The notes beneath the pieces are model-generated. The model searched no databases. It was not told the origin of the DNA and saw nothing but the letters and a program-made list of their open reading frames with translations. The translations under genes and the position numbers were made by a program. This document shows, in pieces, positions 1-23,364 of a DNA stretch of 64,000 nt (positions are counted from its first letter, which is position 1; each line of letters begins with the position of its first letter). Source of the stretch: Perca fluviatilis (lineage: Eukaryota > Chordata > Actinopteri > Perciformes > Percidae); the NCBI RefSeq assembly GCF_010015445.1, contig NC_053127.1, positions 24,344,745 to 24,408,744 of the forward strand. Direction: 5' to 3'.

Positions 1-298
1 ACTTGTACCTCTTAGTATAGCCATAACTTTTTTCCTGACACGCCTAATAGATTTTCTTTTTATACCACACTGCAATGATTGTGCAAGGACACACATTAAC
101 ATGCCATGTTAAAACTAACTTAATCAGCCCATTCCAATGCCAATTTTTTAACATGGCCAACTGCGGTGGAAAGTGGGCCTGGCCATCAGATTGCCAGAAT
201 CCGAAAGTTCCAACAATTGGCTGCTGTTTTCAGACTCTCTGAACAGCTTGTCTAATGGAGCACATTAGGGCCTGCCCTGTACACAACGCTGGCTTTTA

Positions 299-10333
<10,035 letters not shown>

Positions 10334-10520
10334 TACTTGATAAGACAGGCGACATTAAAACAAACTGGTGTTTTAGCTTGCTCGTTAGCCGCCGGCTAGC
10401 TAACAGTAGCTAGGCGTGTGAAGCTAAAACAGGCTAGTGAATGGCCTCCTCCTTTCTCAAGTTGTTCCCTGACCACCTGGTGCTTTGTGTTAGCGCCCTC
10501 CAGTGAAACATTGCAATATT
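10334..10520 (-). promoter_or_regulatory. brwd3: brwd3 5' UTR and probable core promoter
   Basis: This is the stretch immediately upstream of the brwd3 start codon. It carries several GCTAGC-type motifs and moderate CpG content, with no TATA box that I can identify. At 10493-10506 a GCGCCCTCCAGTGA motif resembles the CTCF core on the minus strand. The transcription start cannot be fixed from sequence alone. Confidence 0.4.
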
Positions 10521-12480
10521 GGTTTGTTGAAAAGGAATACATTTTTTAAATATACAAATTTACAACTTTCAGACAGAAATTAGTTAATATATTTCCGTAA
10601 CGGTCAGATACATATTTACAGGTTTTCAAATTCAAAAGAGGTAAAGTATTTATATTTATAAAAAGCTTTTCATAGGTGGCCAGTGTCATCTTTACAACAT
10701 GTTGCTGACATATTCATAAATACACAGTAGATTTATCAAGTTGAAATTATTGAAATTTTAATTATCTTTACATATTTGGACACACACTGTGTTGTGGCCA
10801 TTTTCTATTATACAAAATCTGCATTCCTTTTTTATGATAGGGCAGGATTTGGATCCTGTCACTAGGGATAGCATCTGGGTTACATTTTGGAAGAGGCCTC
10901 CTTGACCTTAATGGAAACCAATTGGTTCATGTTATATTGTAAAGGGGAAAATAATACATTTCCAAATTAAGCTTAACAGCAGGAACCAAATCCCCCCCCC
11001 TGCAATAACAGCCTTTACTGTTGTAAGTTATGAGGAATTGAACATTATGGACCTTCTACATTTTAGATTAATTGTACATCAGGTATTGAACTCTGATGCT
11101 AAGCCATGCAGTGTTTGTTTAGGCTGATGTAATTTAAACAAAGGTGAGGAGCAGACACGTCTTAGCTTGAAACATTTATGCACAATTTGACTCATCGTAC
11201 AATAAAAATCAGAAGCCCTATAGCTAATTTGAAGCATTGACACATAACAAAACATTTCAAAGCACATGCAGTTTACCACTAAAACCTGTCTACTAAATTC
11301 TAGTATGTCAGAGTTGCTGTTTAGTCGCAACATTTGATCTTTCACTGAGTATGTGTGGTATGTCAACAATCAGAGCTCATCGTCGTTCACCCAGACCGCG
11401 GTGGAAGACTAAAGGTCATCTTGGCAGCAACAATGGAGAAATCAAAGAAACATGTCGGACATCACTCTTCCAGCTTGAGCCATGCTATAAAGGTGTATAT
11501 TAAGGGTGGGTGGAACATTTGATTTGGACTGGTAACTGGTTGCTTGTTCTTTTCTAAATTATTGTGTTCACCCAGCGAGATGTGGGCTTTTTCATTTGGT
11601 GGTTAAATCATTTGGCATTTGAGTGGGTTCTGCTCTTTCAGGTCTGGCTCAAGATATGACTAAAGTTAATGGAATTAGGCAGCTCATTGCTGAATGCTGA
11701 CTCTTTTTTTTAAATCGCTCCAGTGATGGAAAGTAACCAAGTAGGCCAGCTTAATCATGCACTGCACTTTAGTACAGTTTTGAGGTAAGTTGCTTGAATA
11801 TTACTGTTATATGCTACTTTATACATTCTACTCTACATTTCAGACTAGGCTATATGTATGTCAAATTGTAAAATTTGTATCAACAAAACACATGCATTTA
11901 TAACATATAAGGCATATTATAGATTAATAAACTACACAATATAAAAACTACCTCCACCTCAACCAGTTACAACGCTACAACATTTTTCTGCATAAGTAGG
12001 CCTACTTTAAGTACATTGTGCTAATAAAAGTTTTACTTAAATAATGCAGGACGTTTTACGTGTAATGTATGGAGCATGGTATAACAAGGTGAGGATCTGA
12101 AAACCTCAATCACTGAATTACATGTATTGACAAAAGGGGGGCGCTACAGCATCTGTTGATTTGTCTTTACATTTTCAGAATTGATCTGATCAGCCCAAGC
12201 CCATGTAGACCAACATGTGATGATTAGCTAGGCCTATATAATAGCTTTTCTAAGTATGACTCAGAGAGCAAAAGGCATGACTCACACCAATCACAGCAGT
12301 GTACGGTGTACTGTACATATATGGAACACCGGTAGCCTATATTCAGTGCTTTTTAAAATGCATGCTTTTTAAAACCGATCTTTGGAGTGCATTCAATCAT
12401 CGTCATGTACTATCTATTAATTTAAAGGGTATCTTTAAAGCCCAACCACACGTTAAACACACGCCTGTGCGCGCTCACTC
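10521..12480. other. Intergenic spacer between head-to-head brwd3 and npas2
   Basis: About 2 kb, AT-rich, with no gene that I can support. Two TGACTCA (AP-1/NRF2-type) motifs lie about 25 bp apart near 12258-12289. An AAGGGGGGCGCTA stretch near 12133 resembles a CTCF core. There is a short C-run at 10991-10999. Nothing else stands out. Confidence 0.5.
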
Positions 12481-12806
12481 GTTAGTCCAGGGGGCGGGAC
12501 TCTTAAGTGTGGACGAACGAACTCTGGCTGCAGAAAAACTCTTCTTTCAGCCTTCATCTTCGTCTTCATCTAAAACAGGACATGTTTTAATCAGCGCTCT
12601 GTTGAATGGGAATATTTAAAGTGTAAGGTGTGTGGGCTGGATCAGGAGGATCTTTCCCTAAACAGCAGGCTGTGTCCTCAATACATCGCCGCCGGTGCAG
12701 TTTTCTCTCTGGACAACTTTTTGGCTTTTGGTCGGTTAGGCTAAAGCCCCTTTCCCCACATGCTTCCGTTTGGATTCGTCTGACCCTTGTTATCGCACAG
12801 AATAAG
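12480..12806 (+). promoter_or_regulatory. npas2: npas2 candidate promoter and noncoding exon 1
   Basis: A GC-box (GGGGGCGGGAC, about 12490-12500) lies at the start of a relatively GC- and CpG-richer stretch that ends in a good splice donor, AATAAG|GTACAT, at 12806/12807. Vertebrate NPAS2 genes have a noncoding first exon far upstream of the ATG exon, which fits the layout here. Open frames in this stretch do not look like protein. Exon boundaries upstream of the donor are not determinable from sequence. Confidence 0.5.
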
Positions 12807-13966
12807 GTACATTACCAGCTTTGTGTTTGTAACGTTACGTGCTGACGGTTCTGTCCACAGTGTCCTTTTCGTTACTTGTCACGTCACGGTTGTTACAAAT
12901 CTAGTTTAACGTTAGCTATACATTAACGGTTGGAAAATTAGAAAATCTTGTATGAAAGTAAACCAGGCTCATAGGTTTCTCTTTCCTCAAGTCTTTACTT
13001 ATTTGGCTTTACAATATGTAAAACTTTTTTTTTTCCTAAAAAGTCTTGTTTAACACTAGCTAAAGTAGGCTATGGAGGCAGTGAGGGCTTTTTCATGTTT
13101 TATCTATTTACATGACTGTGGTACTAACATTGTGTGAGGGGATCCTATTAATGAAGTGCTGTCTAACTAATTAAGTTTTGTATGTGTTGACATAGCTAAC
13201 GTTACCTGGACACCAGCTGTTGGTTTTGGGCAAACATTATTACATCTGAAGAATTATAACACATTGTATGATTTGAGGAGAATGAAATCTTAGCCTAAAT
13301 GACACAATGACATACATTTAAAAGGGTAGAGGTTGTAATTGTGTATTAAGAGACACATAGGCTACTTAGACTAGAATGAATGCTAGATTATGTGATTGGG
13401 AAAGACACCAAATTCACAGGAGTTTGATAATGCAAGGCTCATGTCTCGCTCCTCTGAATGATGCCAAGTCGATCAGTCACTTTTGAGAGACCTGATACAA
13501 AAAATGTCCTGGCTATAAATGAAAGTAGCCATTGTGCAAATTATGTCAGGGTCCAAATGATTGTTCCGTGTCTTCATCCACGTATACTCCCATTGAGGCT
13601 TCCTGCGTCAGTGCTGAGCTTGGCCCAGCAGACATGAATAGTGATGAGTATGTGTGCTGACAGCTGAGTGGGACAGGACAGGGCTGTTCCAGGACTGAAT
13701 GAACTAGGGTGTTCACTACACCATATGCTCCTTTTTTACATCATGCTGCTAAGCATTTGCGCCAGCCTCATGACTCATGCTATCTATCCCGTCAGCTAAG
13801 TTTTAGTTCCGTCACTGAATCCAACAACCTGAATTTACATTGTGGACTAGATTAATTGGTGTATTACATTATGGCAAAAGGTCGCCCCTTATGGAAAACA
13901 GGAGGTCAGGAGTCAATTACAATCCCTATCCTTTCTGTACTATGGCTGCCTTCTGCTGACAGCTGT

Positions 13967-14014
13967 CTCACTCACTCACTCACTCACTCACTCACTCACT
14001 CACTCACTCACTCA
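13967..14014. repeat. (TCAC)n microsatellite
   Basis: About 12 tetranucleotide units in npas2 intron 1. Confidence 0.96.
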
Positions 14015-17000
14015 CCTTGTGAAAATAATACAATTCTCATAAGTATGGGGTACAAATTAAGGAACTGGAGACATTATCAATCTTTTACCAATCCACATTT
14101 ACTCGTTTAGCATTTTCAGATAAATTGTCTTTATCCCATATAGGCCTAAACATACTGAAAAGATGCAACAACCAGTTTATTAAAAACCACAAATTCAGTC
14201 CAGTCCAGAATATCTTAATTGGTCATACTTGTGTCATCTGTTGTCACATCATAATTGTTATATTTGTTAAGCAGAGTGATCACACATCAGCTGTGTCAGT
14301 GGCTCACTGTCAGTATGTTGGCCTGTGCAGTCACTGTGGGTGTTTGAGTTTTACGTTCACCTAAATACTCAGAAAAATAGTTTGAGGGTATCAGGTTGTA
14401 GGGTTATTCAGTTTATAGTGCTGTTCACCTGATACATGGACTGTAATGTGATGGGATGTACACCGAGGAAGGAACCCAAAGCACTGTCCTGGTGCCGCTC
14501 AGCAATTCCTGACGGTTAGGTAGATATAAAGACTTAATGTTTTATTGGCAAGATCTAAACATTGTTCAATAAAATAGTTTGATGTTTTTGCAGCAGGCAA
14601 TGCTATTCATTATTATAATTATGAGATTCAGTTTCATAAATATGTTTGAGTATGTCATATTTTTGAGAAGCTTTCTCACAATATGCGATAAAAAAGAAAC
14701 CTTTTTATAACTATGATTGATACAATTACTACCTATTACCCCATTACTGTGACTTAACATTTTCATCCTTTTCATAATTAGTTTGCCCCATACTCACTGT
14801 ATAACAAACTGACAATTTTTATTCCTCTTTCCCTTCGTTTTTGTGCCATTATTCTTCATGTCCCTGCTCCCTATATTTGTATCTGCTCTTCTTCTGCCTG
14901 TTACCATGCAAAGAATATCCGTTTACAGCATTGGATTTCACCTTTAAGAGTAAACTGAGCAAGAGGCCTAATGGACATTTACCCTTTTGTGAGACATAAT
15001 TATGCTTCTGTTTTTGCGTCAGCAATGCTGTGTTTTACATCTCTTTGCTGAAACTATGCAGTGGTGAAGGTTAGTTAACTGATGACAAACAGCCTTGTCT
15101 CTGATCTTACAGAGCGTGTTGTGGGGAAAGTAGGTTACTGGGCCATGTCCTGCAAGCTTAAACTGAACACTAGTCGTAATATTGTTAGAGCCGCTTAGTG
15201 TGACTGGGCATGCACAAATGGTGTAGGTCTGTGCAACAGCAAAGAGATAATTCCTATCCTCTGTCTCTTTAAAAAAAAAACAGAGTGGCGCGGGAATGTT
15301 GAATGTTAAACCCATGTTGATTCATCTAAAAACACATGAAATGGAGTGCAATCTGACAACCGGCTGACTAATGTCACATGTTGCTAATTACTAAGCCCTG
15401 TTAACCTTAAACATCAGTGGTTTTATCCCTTTTGTGTGTGAGCATCCTATTTTTAGTATTTGCATTGTATTTATGTATACATTTTACTGACTCATATTGA
15501 CACCATTGTTTTTCTCTTTTTAGAAATAAAAATGCAATGCTATTGCTGAAACTAAAGAGACATGATAAATTAATTAACTGATAAATTATATATATATATA
15601 TATATAGGTGTGTTGTTGATTTTTACACTTGGCTGTAACAGTAGTTTCCCTTGGAGGGAAAAAACAAACTTGATTTTATCACAGTGTTTTGCTTTTTATT
15701 TTTATTTTTTTTTATAATAACTGTCTTTCATAAAGCTCAATGTGAAACCAATGTTAAGCTTTTATTTATCCAGGTTAGTTCCAAAGTCATTCCATATACA
15801 TGAAATACCTGACCTAAACACCAGAGGCATCAGAGCAGCAGTGAAATAGTTTCATCTATAAATCGGGATATCTCTGGGCGTGTCCCCACACATGCGCAGT
15901 ACAGCGGAGGGGGCGGGGACTTGCTGAATTCCTACAAGGCATTGGTTGCAGTTCACTGGCTACAGGTTTCTTGCCATAAACTGATCATCCGTCATCAAAA
16001 ACTCATTGCTGTCTATCCTACTTGCAAATGATGAAATAGGGAACATGCTTCCTCTCTTGATGAGCCGCAGCCGAGCCGCAACTGATTGAGCCGCGCTGCA
16101 ACGCAATGTGTTTACATGTTGGGGCTCTCCAGCACTTTTTTTTTGTTGCTCAGGCCGCAAATTTACGAATCCCACTATGGCCACTTCAAGACCTGCCCTA
16201 TGAAGCAACTTGGTTGGGATTTGGCATTTGACCTCGAGTAGTTAAGGTTAGGATAACCGATTGGTCAGGGGATAGGACCTGTACAAATGGGGTTACGTTA
16301 CCTTGCGTAAGCACGGACACCTGGCCAAAATGATCATTTATTATTGTTATTGTTGCTAAACTATGCAACTATCGAAAAATCCACAATTGATAAATAATCA
16401 AATATTTTTTTAATTAAAAAAATGTAACCGCTGGACACAAGATGTCTTCTATATTGTATGTGCACTCACTGAAGCTTCAAGTTTGAAGTTGAATACTGGA
16501 CCATGATTGGCTTCCAATCCGTAAATGTCTTAAACTCAGAAAGTGATGAATATGAAAACAGCCTTCTAAGTGTCAAACTGTGCACACATCATTCTGCACA
16601 GTGAAGATCAAACATCCAAATGAAGTAACAATAGTGGAGGGGGACTTTAAGTAGTTTTTTAGTACTAATCAGTTTGTGTTTTGTAGATGATCTGGTTTAC
16701 AAACAAAACCAAAAAATGTAAGAAAAAAAGGTTTCTGATGAAGTTTCTGTTAATATTTAGTTTTATATCCATCTGTATAGTTAAAACTCAACAAAGGACA
16801 CGCCGCACTCTGAGTAAGAAAAGTTAATCCGCGTTGAGGAGTCAAACCTGTGCAATTGACAAAGCCAATAACCTCCTACTTCACTTGCCTAAGCTCTTGT
16901 TATACATGCCTCCTGTTGTACATTTTTTGAAAAGTTTTTTAGGGTGCCTTGAACTAGAAGCTCTGAGGGAAGTGATGTGCCTAAAGAGACAGACATGCTG

Positions 17001-19376
17001 ATTATTAACATCAAACATGGACATTCCTTTTGAACTCAGTAAAGTAAAACTATGTTGCACATGACTCTTGAGACTATGACTGGTATTCATGCCACCCTCT
17101 TTAACCTTGTTACTATGACAGACAAAATGTTCAGCTCCAGTTATATAACTGCTACAGACGTCATCGTCCTTGCTGCTGTCGCTGATCTCTTGCTCCAAAG
17201 CACACAGTCATTGTCCTCAGTAGCTTCAGGCTCAGATCCACCGGGGCATGATTAAGACATTTAGCGGCTTTAAAAAAAAAAAAGTTCCCTTCTTCGGGCT
17301 CTAAGACTTATCACATTATGTGAATTTGCTTCTTCTCTTTATATTCGTGGCATGAAACGAATGGGCGAGACAAACATCTCAACGTAATGTGTGAAACCTT
17401 TGTAAAGACGCTGCAGTAGTACACTAAGATCTTTAGGCAACATACACCGGTGACCTGGAATTCACTTCAAATGAGGTTTATTAATTATCAGGTGAATTTA
17501 ATTCAGCCACTGGTTGAGTGCTACACTGTCTCCTGCACAGTCTTTTATTTATTTTTTATTTTTTTGGAGACCCTTGTCTATTTTATATAGCTGATTCACA
17601 TGACTTGAGCTTTTATCTGTCTTTTACGACAAAAGGTCCCTTTTAAGAATCGGGTGTGGCTACACTTTGTATTTCAGATGAAGGAAAAAAGAAAGAAAGA
17701 AGGGTTTCACAATATGGGGCCCAGCCCCTGTGTGTGACCTACATGTGATTCAGATCTTTAGCTCAGGGTGTTGGCTGCATGGGCATTACGGTACAATGCA
17801 GTTTGTTTTTGTAGAGTAAAATACACAACACAGCCTAAGACCATAAACGAGCACGTCAGCTCTGATGCTCAATTGAAACGAGCACTCCCAGACTGGGTTG
17901 CTCATTCCTTTTTTTATGGTGGTCATCTCAATGTGATGGCAAGAGGCAAAACCTAATCATGGCTTGTGATACTGAGCTGGAGTGTCAGAGCTCACACAAC
18001 CATCGTGATGCTTTTATATTCAGGTTGGGTCCAGAAAACATCAATAGAATGAGTTACATTTAGCTAAAACACACTATACTACAACCTGGATGCTCAAGTC
18101 TCATCTACTGCAGTGTTATTATTTAGTTGATATGATATGTATCTCATAAGAACACAAGAAAGTGTGATGCGCTTGGAAATCTGTAGGGAGATTCTGTACC
18201 TCCATCCACAGAGGACAGGGTCTCTAACAGAGATGGAAGTGATTTTAAGGGTTTGCTCAAGGACCCCTAAGCAGGGGGAATGAATCATGAGTCATTATCA
18301 CAGTGAAAAAGGATTTCTACACTCACTGCATCAATCTGCTTCCCTGTTATGAGCGGTTATCCTGAATAATGTGTGCTCTCACAGAGATTGTCTTTTTAAG
18401 CATCCAAATAAGCTGTATTTCACCGTACTTTAATCAGGCATGAAGCATAAACCCAGTGGGTCAACACTCAGCGAATGCGTTAATTAATTAATGTGATTTT
18501 TTTTTTTTTTTTTATCCAGATAACTAATTATCTGGCATTCATCATTAGAAATGTAGATGTTATTCACCCACTTTCTTAGTCAGGCAAATATTCTGATTAT
18601 ATGTCAACTCATTTTTTCAGTTGACAGGCCCTCAGGTGGAAAAAGAGGCAATCTACAGCTGATATTATGTCTTGTAGTTCACCTAAAATGTTAATCAACT
18701 TATGGAAAATTTGTTTCAACTTTGGGATTGAAAAATATCTACAGTCCTGTATTTTTTGGTTTCTGTGGATGGATAGTGCAATTCAGTATTCTGCTATTTT
18801 CTTTACAAGCTGCTTTCCTCTTTAAAAAGAAACCTGAACGTAATGAGAGAGATTTGTGTGCTTTCAGGAGGAAGCTTTGGAAATATGGACGGCAGCATTT
18901 CATAACAAGTAAAGGAAATAGCGATAGAAATGGAGACATAAGGTCATTTTTTCCATGGACTGCTTGCGAAAGGCTACTTGAGTTCACAGAAAAAGAGTCT
19001 GTGCATAAGAGAGTGGCTGGTGTTCTACAAACACTCACTTGTGAATTCATTACAATGATAATATTCTTGTTATCGGCTCAAAAAGTTTCTTTGAGGGCAC
19101 TGTAAAAAAATCAGCCCACTTCCCCAGCCAGGAATTTAATCAAAGATGTAACCTACGATCTCAACTTCAGACGGTGTTACAAAGAAAGAGCTGCATTGCC
19201 CTTTCCACCCGTGTCCTAGAATTGTGACCCACATATTAGCTCACACACTGCCTCTGGTAATTGCATCTTTTTTTCCCTGAGCAGCAGCATACAGTATCAG
19301 GCCTGGAATAATTTGGTGATTCATTTCGAATTCTTGAAAGAATATAATTTATGAGGACGTTTTTGAGAGTAGATAC

Positions 19377-19740
19377 CTGGTGAATAGAGCTGGGCAATAT
19401 ATCAATATCGTGATATGAGACTAGATATCGTCTTAGATTTTGGTTATCGTAATATGGCATAAGTGGTGTCTTTTCTTGGTTTTAAAGGCTGCATTACAGT
19501 AAAGTGATGTCAATTTCTGAACTTGCCAGGCTGTTGTAACTGTTCTATTATTTGCCTTTATACACTTAGTCATTATATCTACATTACTGATGATTATTTA
19601 TCAAAAATCTCATTGTGTAAATATTTTGTGAAAGCACCAATAGTCAACACTACAATATCGTTGGGTATCGATACATCGAGGTATTTGGTCAAAAATAGTG
19701 ATATTTGATTTTCTCCATATCACCCAGCCCTACTGGTGAA
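19377..19740. mobile_element. hAT-like MITE with 8-bp target duplication
   Basis: CTGGTGAA occurs directly on both sides (19377-19384 and 19733-19740). The element between them has ends TAGAGCTGGGCAATAT and ATATCACCCAGCCCTA, imperfect inverted repeats. It is 348 bp, AT-rich, with many ATATCG motifs and no coding capacity. This form is common in fish genomes and the 8-bp duplication is the hAT mark. Confidence 0.85.
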
Positions 19741-21220
19741 AGGATGTTTGTTTTAAAGGTTCACACTGAAAAGTTGCGGCCACCCACACTGAGGCTGTGC
19801 TGTGTGGGGATGTGTAATTACAAGGCACTTTTGGGTAAAGTATCCCCAAAATCATTGACAAATGTTGTACAAGCACGAAAAGAAAACACAGAATAAGTGA
19901 AAGAAACCTACATAAAATGTACAGTTAGATTGAACAGGATCACTGCACACTAAAAATTATTGGAATAACTAATGTGTTATTAGTTATTATTTATTAACAC
20001 AGTATACTAATGTAGTCTTCATGTTTAATGTAGACTAAATTATTAGTAAATTATTTATGCCATCGCATTTTAATCAGAGCCCAGAAATGATGTCTTCAGA
20101 TTACCAAAGTGAAATTGAAAAATACTGTATAATTATATCTAGCAAATGTTGTCAGTAGTTTTTTTTGCTTGCAAATGTACTCATGATTAACAGAATATTC
20201 AAAAAGTCATTTTTGATAGACCAATTGATTACTTGACTAAGAATTTCAGTACAAAAAAAATAAAAATACAAGCACATCATGGTCGTTTGCTTATGTGCAG
20301 TTGCAGCATGGGGAAAGGGCATGTGCTTTTTCCTTAGTGCACAGCAGGTGAGGCTGGGTTGGTACTGCACTGTGACAGAATTGTCCAGCGGGTAAAGCTC
20401 AGTGAGTGCTAAGGGTTCAGCTGCTGCCCAGGGGAGGATTAGTGTGAAGCTGCTGTGTGGTTGAGACATACAGCACTCATGGGAAAGCGCTGCTGAGGAG
20501 GGGCATGGTGATTTTTATCTTTACTGGCTGGTGCCTTTTTTCAATGTGGTACTCAATGGAAGAAAATGCTGGTTTGGTCGAGAATGTCGCAAATAGTCCC
20601 TTTTGTGATAATTCTCAATTTCCCTCCTCTGCTGTTGGATGACGTCTGAAGTTGTCAGTGCTGCTCCATCTCCACTGAATGTCAAAAATGTCCCTGACCT
20701 GAACATTGCGTACCATCAAACCAGCCAACACGGACCTGTGAGAATGGACTGAAGACTGGTTATGTAGCAATGAGACACCATTTCCAGTATATGGTGATTT
20801 TCTTCAGTTGCTGCAAGAAAACATCTTCTGCTGATGTGATGCTCTTATCTTTCTGACAAAGCTCAGGAGTGTGAAGCATTCATTAGAAATGTCTTTCAGT
20901 TTAAGTTTTTATTGTGTACTTATTGCCAGTTATGTAAAATAAGGATTTAGTTATATCTTACCTCATCTAACCATGACATTTTATACTGTGAATTACAGTT
21001 ATTCTTCTTTTACCTCGTCATATTTTCAGACCTCCCTGCTGCATTTCATGTCCTTAGGATTTCTTGTTTTATTAATGTCATTAGAGACATTATTTATATA
21101 AAATGCAATTATATATAAAAAAACGGAAATAATACTTCAAAGCTTCAGCAGTAAATCCTCATAGAGTAAATCAGAGTAAATCATCATAGGATACATTCCT
21201 TATATACTGCAAATAGAGAA

Positions 21221-21233
21221 ATTATTATTATTA

Positions 21234-21301
<68 letters not shown>
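21221..21301. repeat. Compound (ATT)n-(ACT)n-(AAT)n microsatellite
   Basis: Three adjoining trinucleotide tracts within npas2 intron 1. Confidence 0.95.
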
Positions 21302-22258
21302 TCTCTGTAGCCCATTTTTAGCCCAGTAATGTATCACTGCAGTGCACAATGTGTTATAATGAGAAACAAAAGCTTACAGTGAGAAAGGTTGCCTGCCACT
21401 TTATTTATATTAATTAGATTAACAAATGGGCTTCTGAGGTGTGCATGAAAAATCTCCTGGACCTGAAGAAAACGGAAACCAGTGGCTTGATGGACATAAC
21501 ACATTGTTACCATGGGAACACAGAGCGAACAGCAGTGCCACAGTCTAATTAATGACAGTCAGTGCTTCAGCAGAGGGCCACCATGACATCATCAATAGCA
21601 GTATTACAGATGCAGCTCGAGGCAACGTCTAAGTAATTATTTAAATCACTGATGTAAAGGCAAGCAGTCTGGACAAAGGTGTAGGATGTAAAGCACCCAA
21701 CGCTGAACATGTATTATATAGTGAAGCCTGCTTATGAGCACTAAATGTCATCTCATCATCCAATAGCATGACCTACATACTGTAAAAGAGCAGAACTAAT
21801 CTCTATGTAGGCGGATGGTGAATAATGCAGTAAGATGTGGGAGATCTTTATGAATCTTAGATGTCTTACACTTGTTGGTTGCTGGCATAGCAACAATTTA
21901 GTTTGAATGATTCTATATCATCACTCTGGCATTGTTTACTTCTCTTATCTTATAGTTTTGTGCATACAGTGTGTAAGCTATATGAACGAGTAGATGACAC
22001 AGATATTTAGATGTTTTTTGAACATCATTTAATTTAAAACAGCCTTGATTAGTTGACTTTGTCATGTTACATAACAAGTGGCAGCTGTTCCTGCATTACT
22101 ATGCCATTACACCTTTTAAGTTATTATTAGACATCACTTTAGAGGTACCACATATTCATTAGGTGAGATATTTATGTAACTAGACGAAGAGTCTACAGCC
22201 ATGTATGTGAGGCTGCACTTTGCTTTGAGCTAAATATCACATGCTAACATGCTCGTGT

Positions 22259-22984
22259 TTAAAGATGCAGTAGGCAAGTCTTATAAAACTAACTTTCTGT
22301 CACATTTGCTGAAACTGCCGCTATGTTCCAGTAGAACTACATGAATTCTGTAATATAAAAAAAATCCAGCTCCTCTGGCACCACCTACAGCCTGTACTGC
22401 GATTGGCAAAATTCCACCGCTCCCGGTTGATTTTCTCCAATCAGGGCCACAGGGGGGGTCTATCTGCCTGTCAATCACTGCTCATGCACGCACACGCATA
22501 TAAGAGCGTTCTCCCCTCCCTCTTCCCCGTGCACGAGCTGCAGAAAGGTTTCCCAAAACTCCGGTGAATATTGGAGTGGCTTTTCAGAGGTGGCGTGAGC
22601 TCTGGGATTTTAAAGATCTGAATAAAAGATGCAGATGTAGCCACATTTCTTCTCGACAGGTAGTCAAAAGTCCACAAAGCTACGTTGGTGAGGATGATAG
22701 TAACGTTTGCACAGTGGTCGGTCAGATATGATGCTGAAATGGCCAACGCTAGCCTGCTAGTTAGCATCGTTTTACTGTTGGTGAGTAAAGTTAACATTGT
22801 GTTAGTGTTTAGTTATTGAACATGTTGTCTGTCTGACATGCCGTTAGTTCTGTCAAACTCCCTTGTGTGGGAGGGGCTTAGGAGACGGTTTGGGCTGCAG
22901 CAGAAAGGGGGGAGGGACTGAGAAGTTGTCGATGTTTGTTAGCAAAGTCCTGGCTCTTCACAATCTTACCTACAGCAGCTTTAA
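22259..22984 (+). mobile_element. TTAA-flanked MITE, copy 1 (longer)
   Basis: TTAA at 22259-22262 and 22981-22984 brackets about 718 bp. The inverted termini are AGATGCAGTAGGCAAG at the left and, reading the opposite strand, AGCTGCTGTAGGTAAG at the right. The interior holds about 300 bp (roughly 22545-22860) that copy 2 lacks. No transposase. Confidence 0.78.
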
Positions 22985-23364
22985 AGGTGCCGTAGGTAGG
23001 ATTGTGAAGATCCAGGACTTAGCCAAAAAATTTGAACATGGACAACTTCTCAGTCCCTCCCCCCCTTTCTGCTAAAGCCCAAAACGTTCTCCTAAGCCCC
23101 TCCCTCCACAAGGGAGAATGAATGCGTGTGCATGAGCAGTGATTGACACACAGTTAGACACCCCACCCTGGAACTGATTGGTGCATCTGAACAGGGAGCT
23201 GTGGATTTTTGCAAATCACACTACGGGCTGTAGGTGGTGCCAGAGGAGCCAGATTTGTTGTTTTTTTAATTACCTGCTTCATGTATTTTCTACTCGAACA
23301 TAGGTCAGTTTCAGCATTTATACAGAAAGTTATTTTTATAAGGCTTACCTACTGCACCTTTTAA
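22981..23364 (-). mobile_element. TTAA-flanked MITE, copy 2 (shorter, inverted relative to copy 1)
   Basis: TTAA at 22981-22984 is shared with copy 1, and TTAA at 23361-23364 closes the right side. The left end AGGTGCCGTAGGTAGG matches the right end of copy 1 on the opposite strand. The right end, read in reverse, matches the left end of copy 1, including the CTTATAAAA and TAACTTTCTGT blocks. About 376 bp. Confidence 0.78.

Noticed and set aside
12299..12619. 106-codon open frame over the npas2 promoter and exon 1
   Set aside because: It spans promoter-like GC-box sequence. The known family start is in the 35.7-kb exon, so this is noncoding.
18722..19105. 127-codon open frame in npas2 intron 1
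   Set aside because: No recognisable protein, no splice or promoter context, and a comparably long frame on the opposite strand (18739-19050). Best read as chance.
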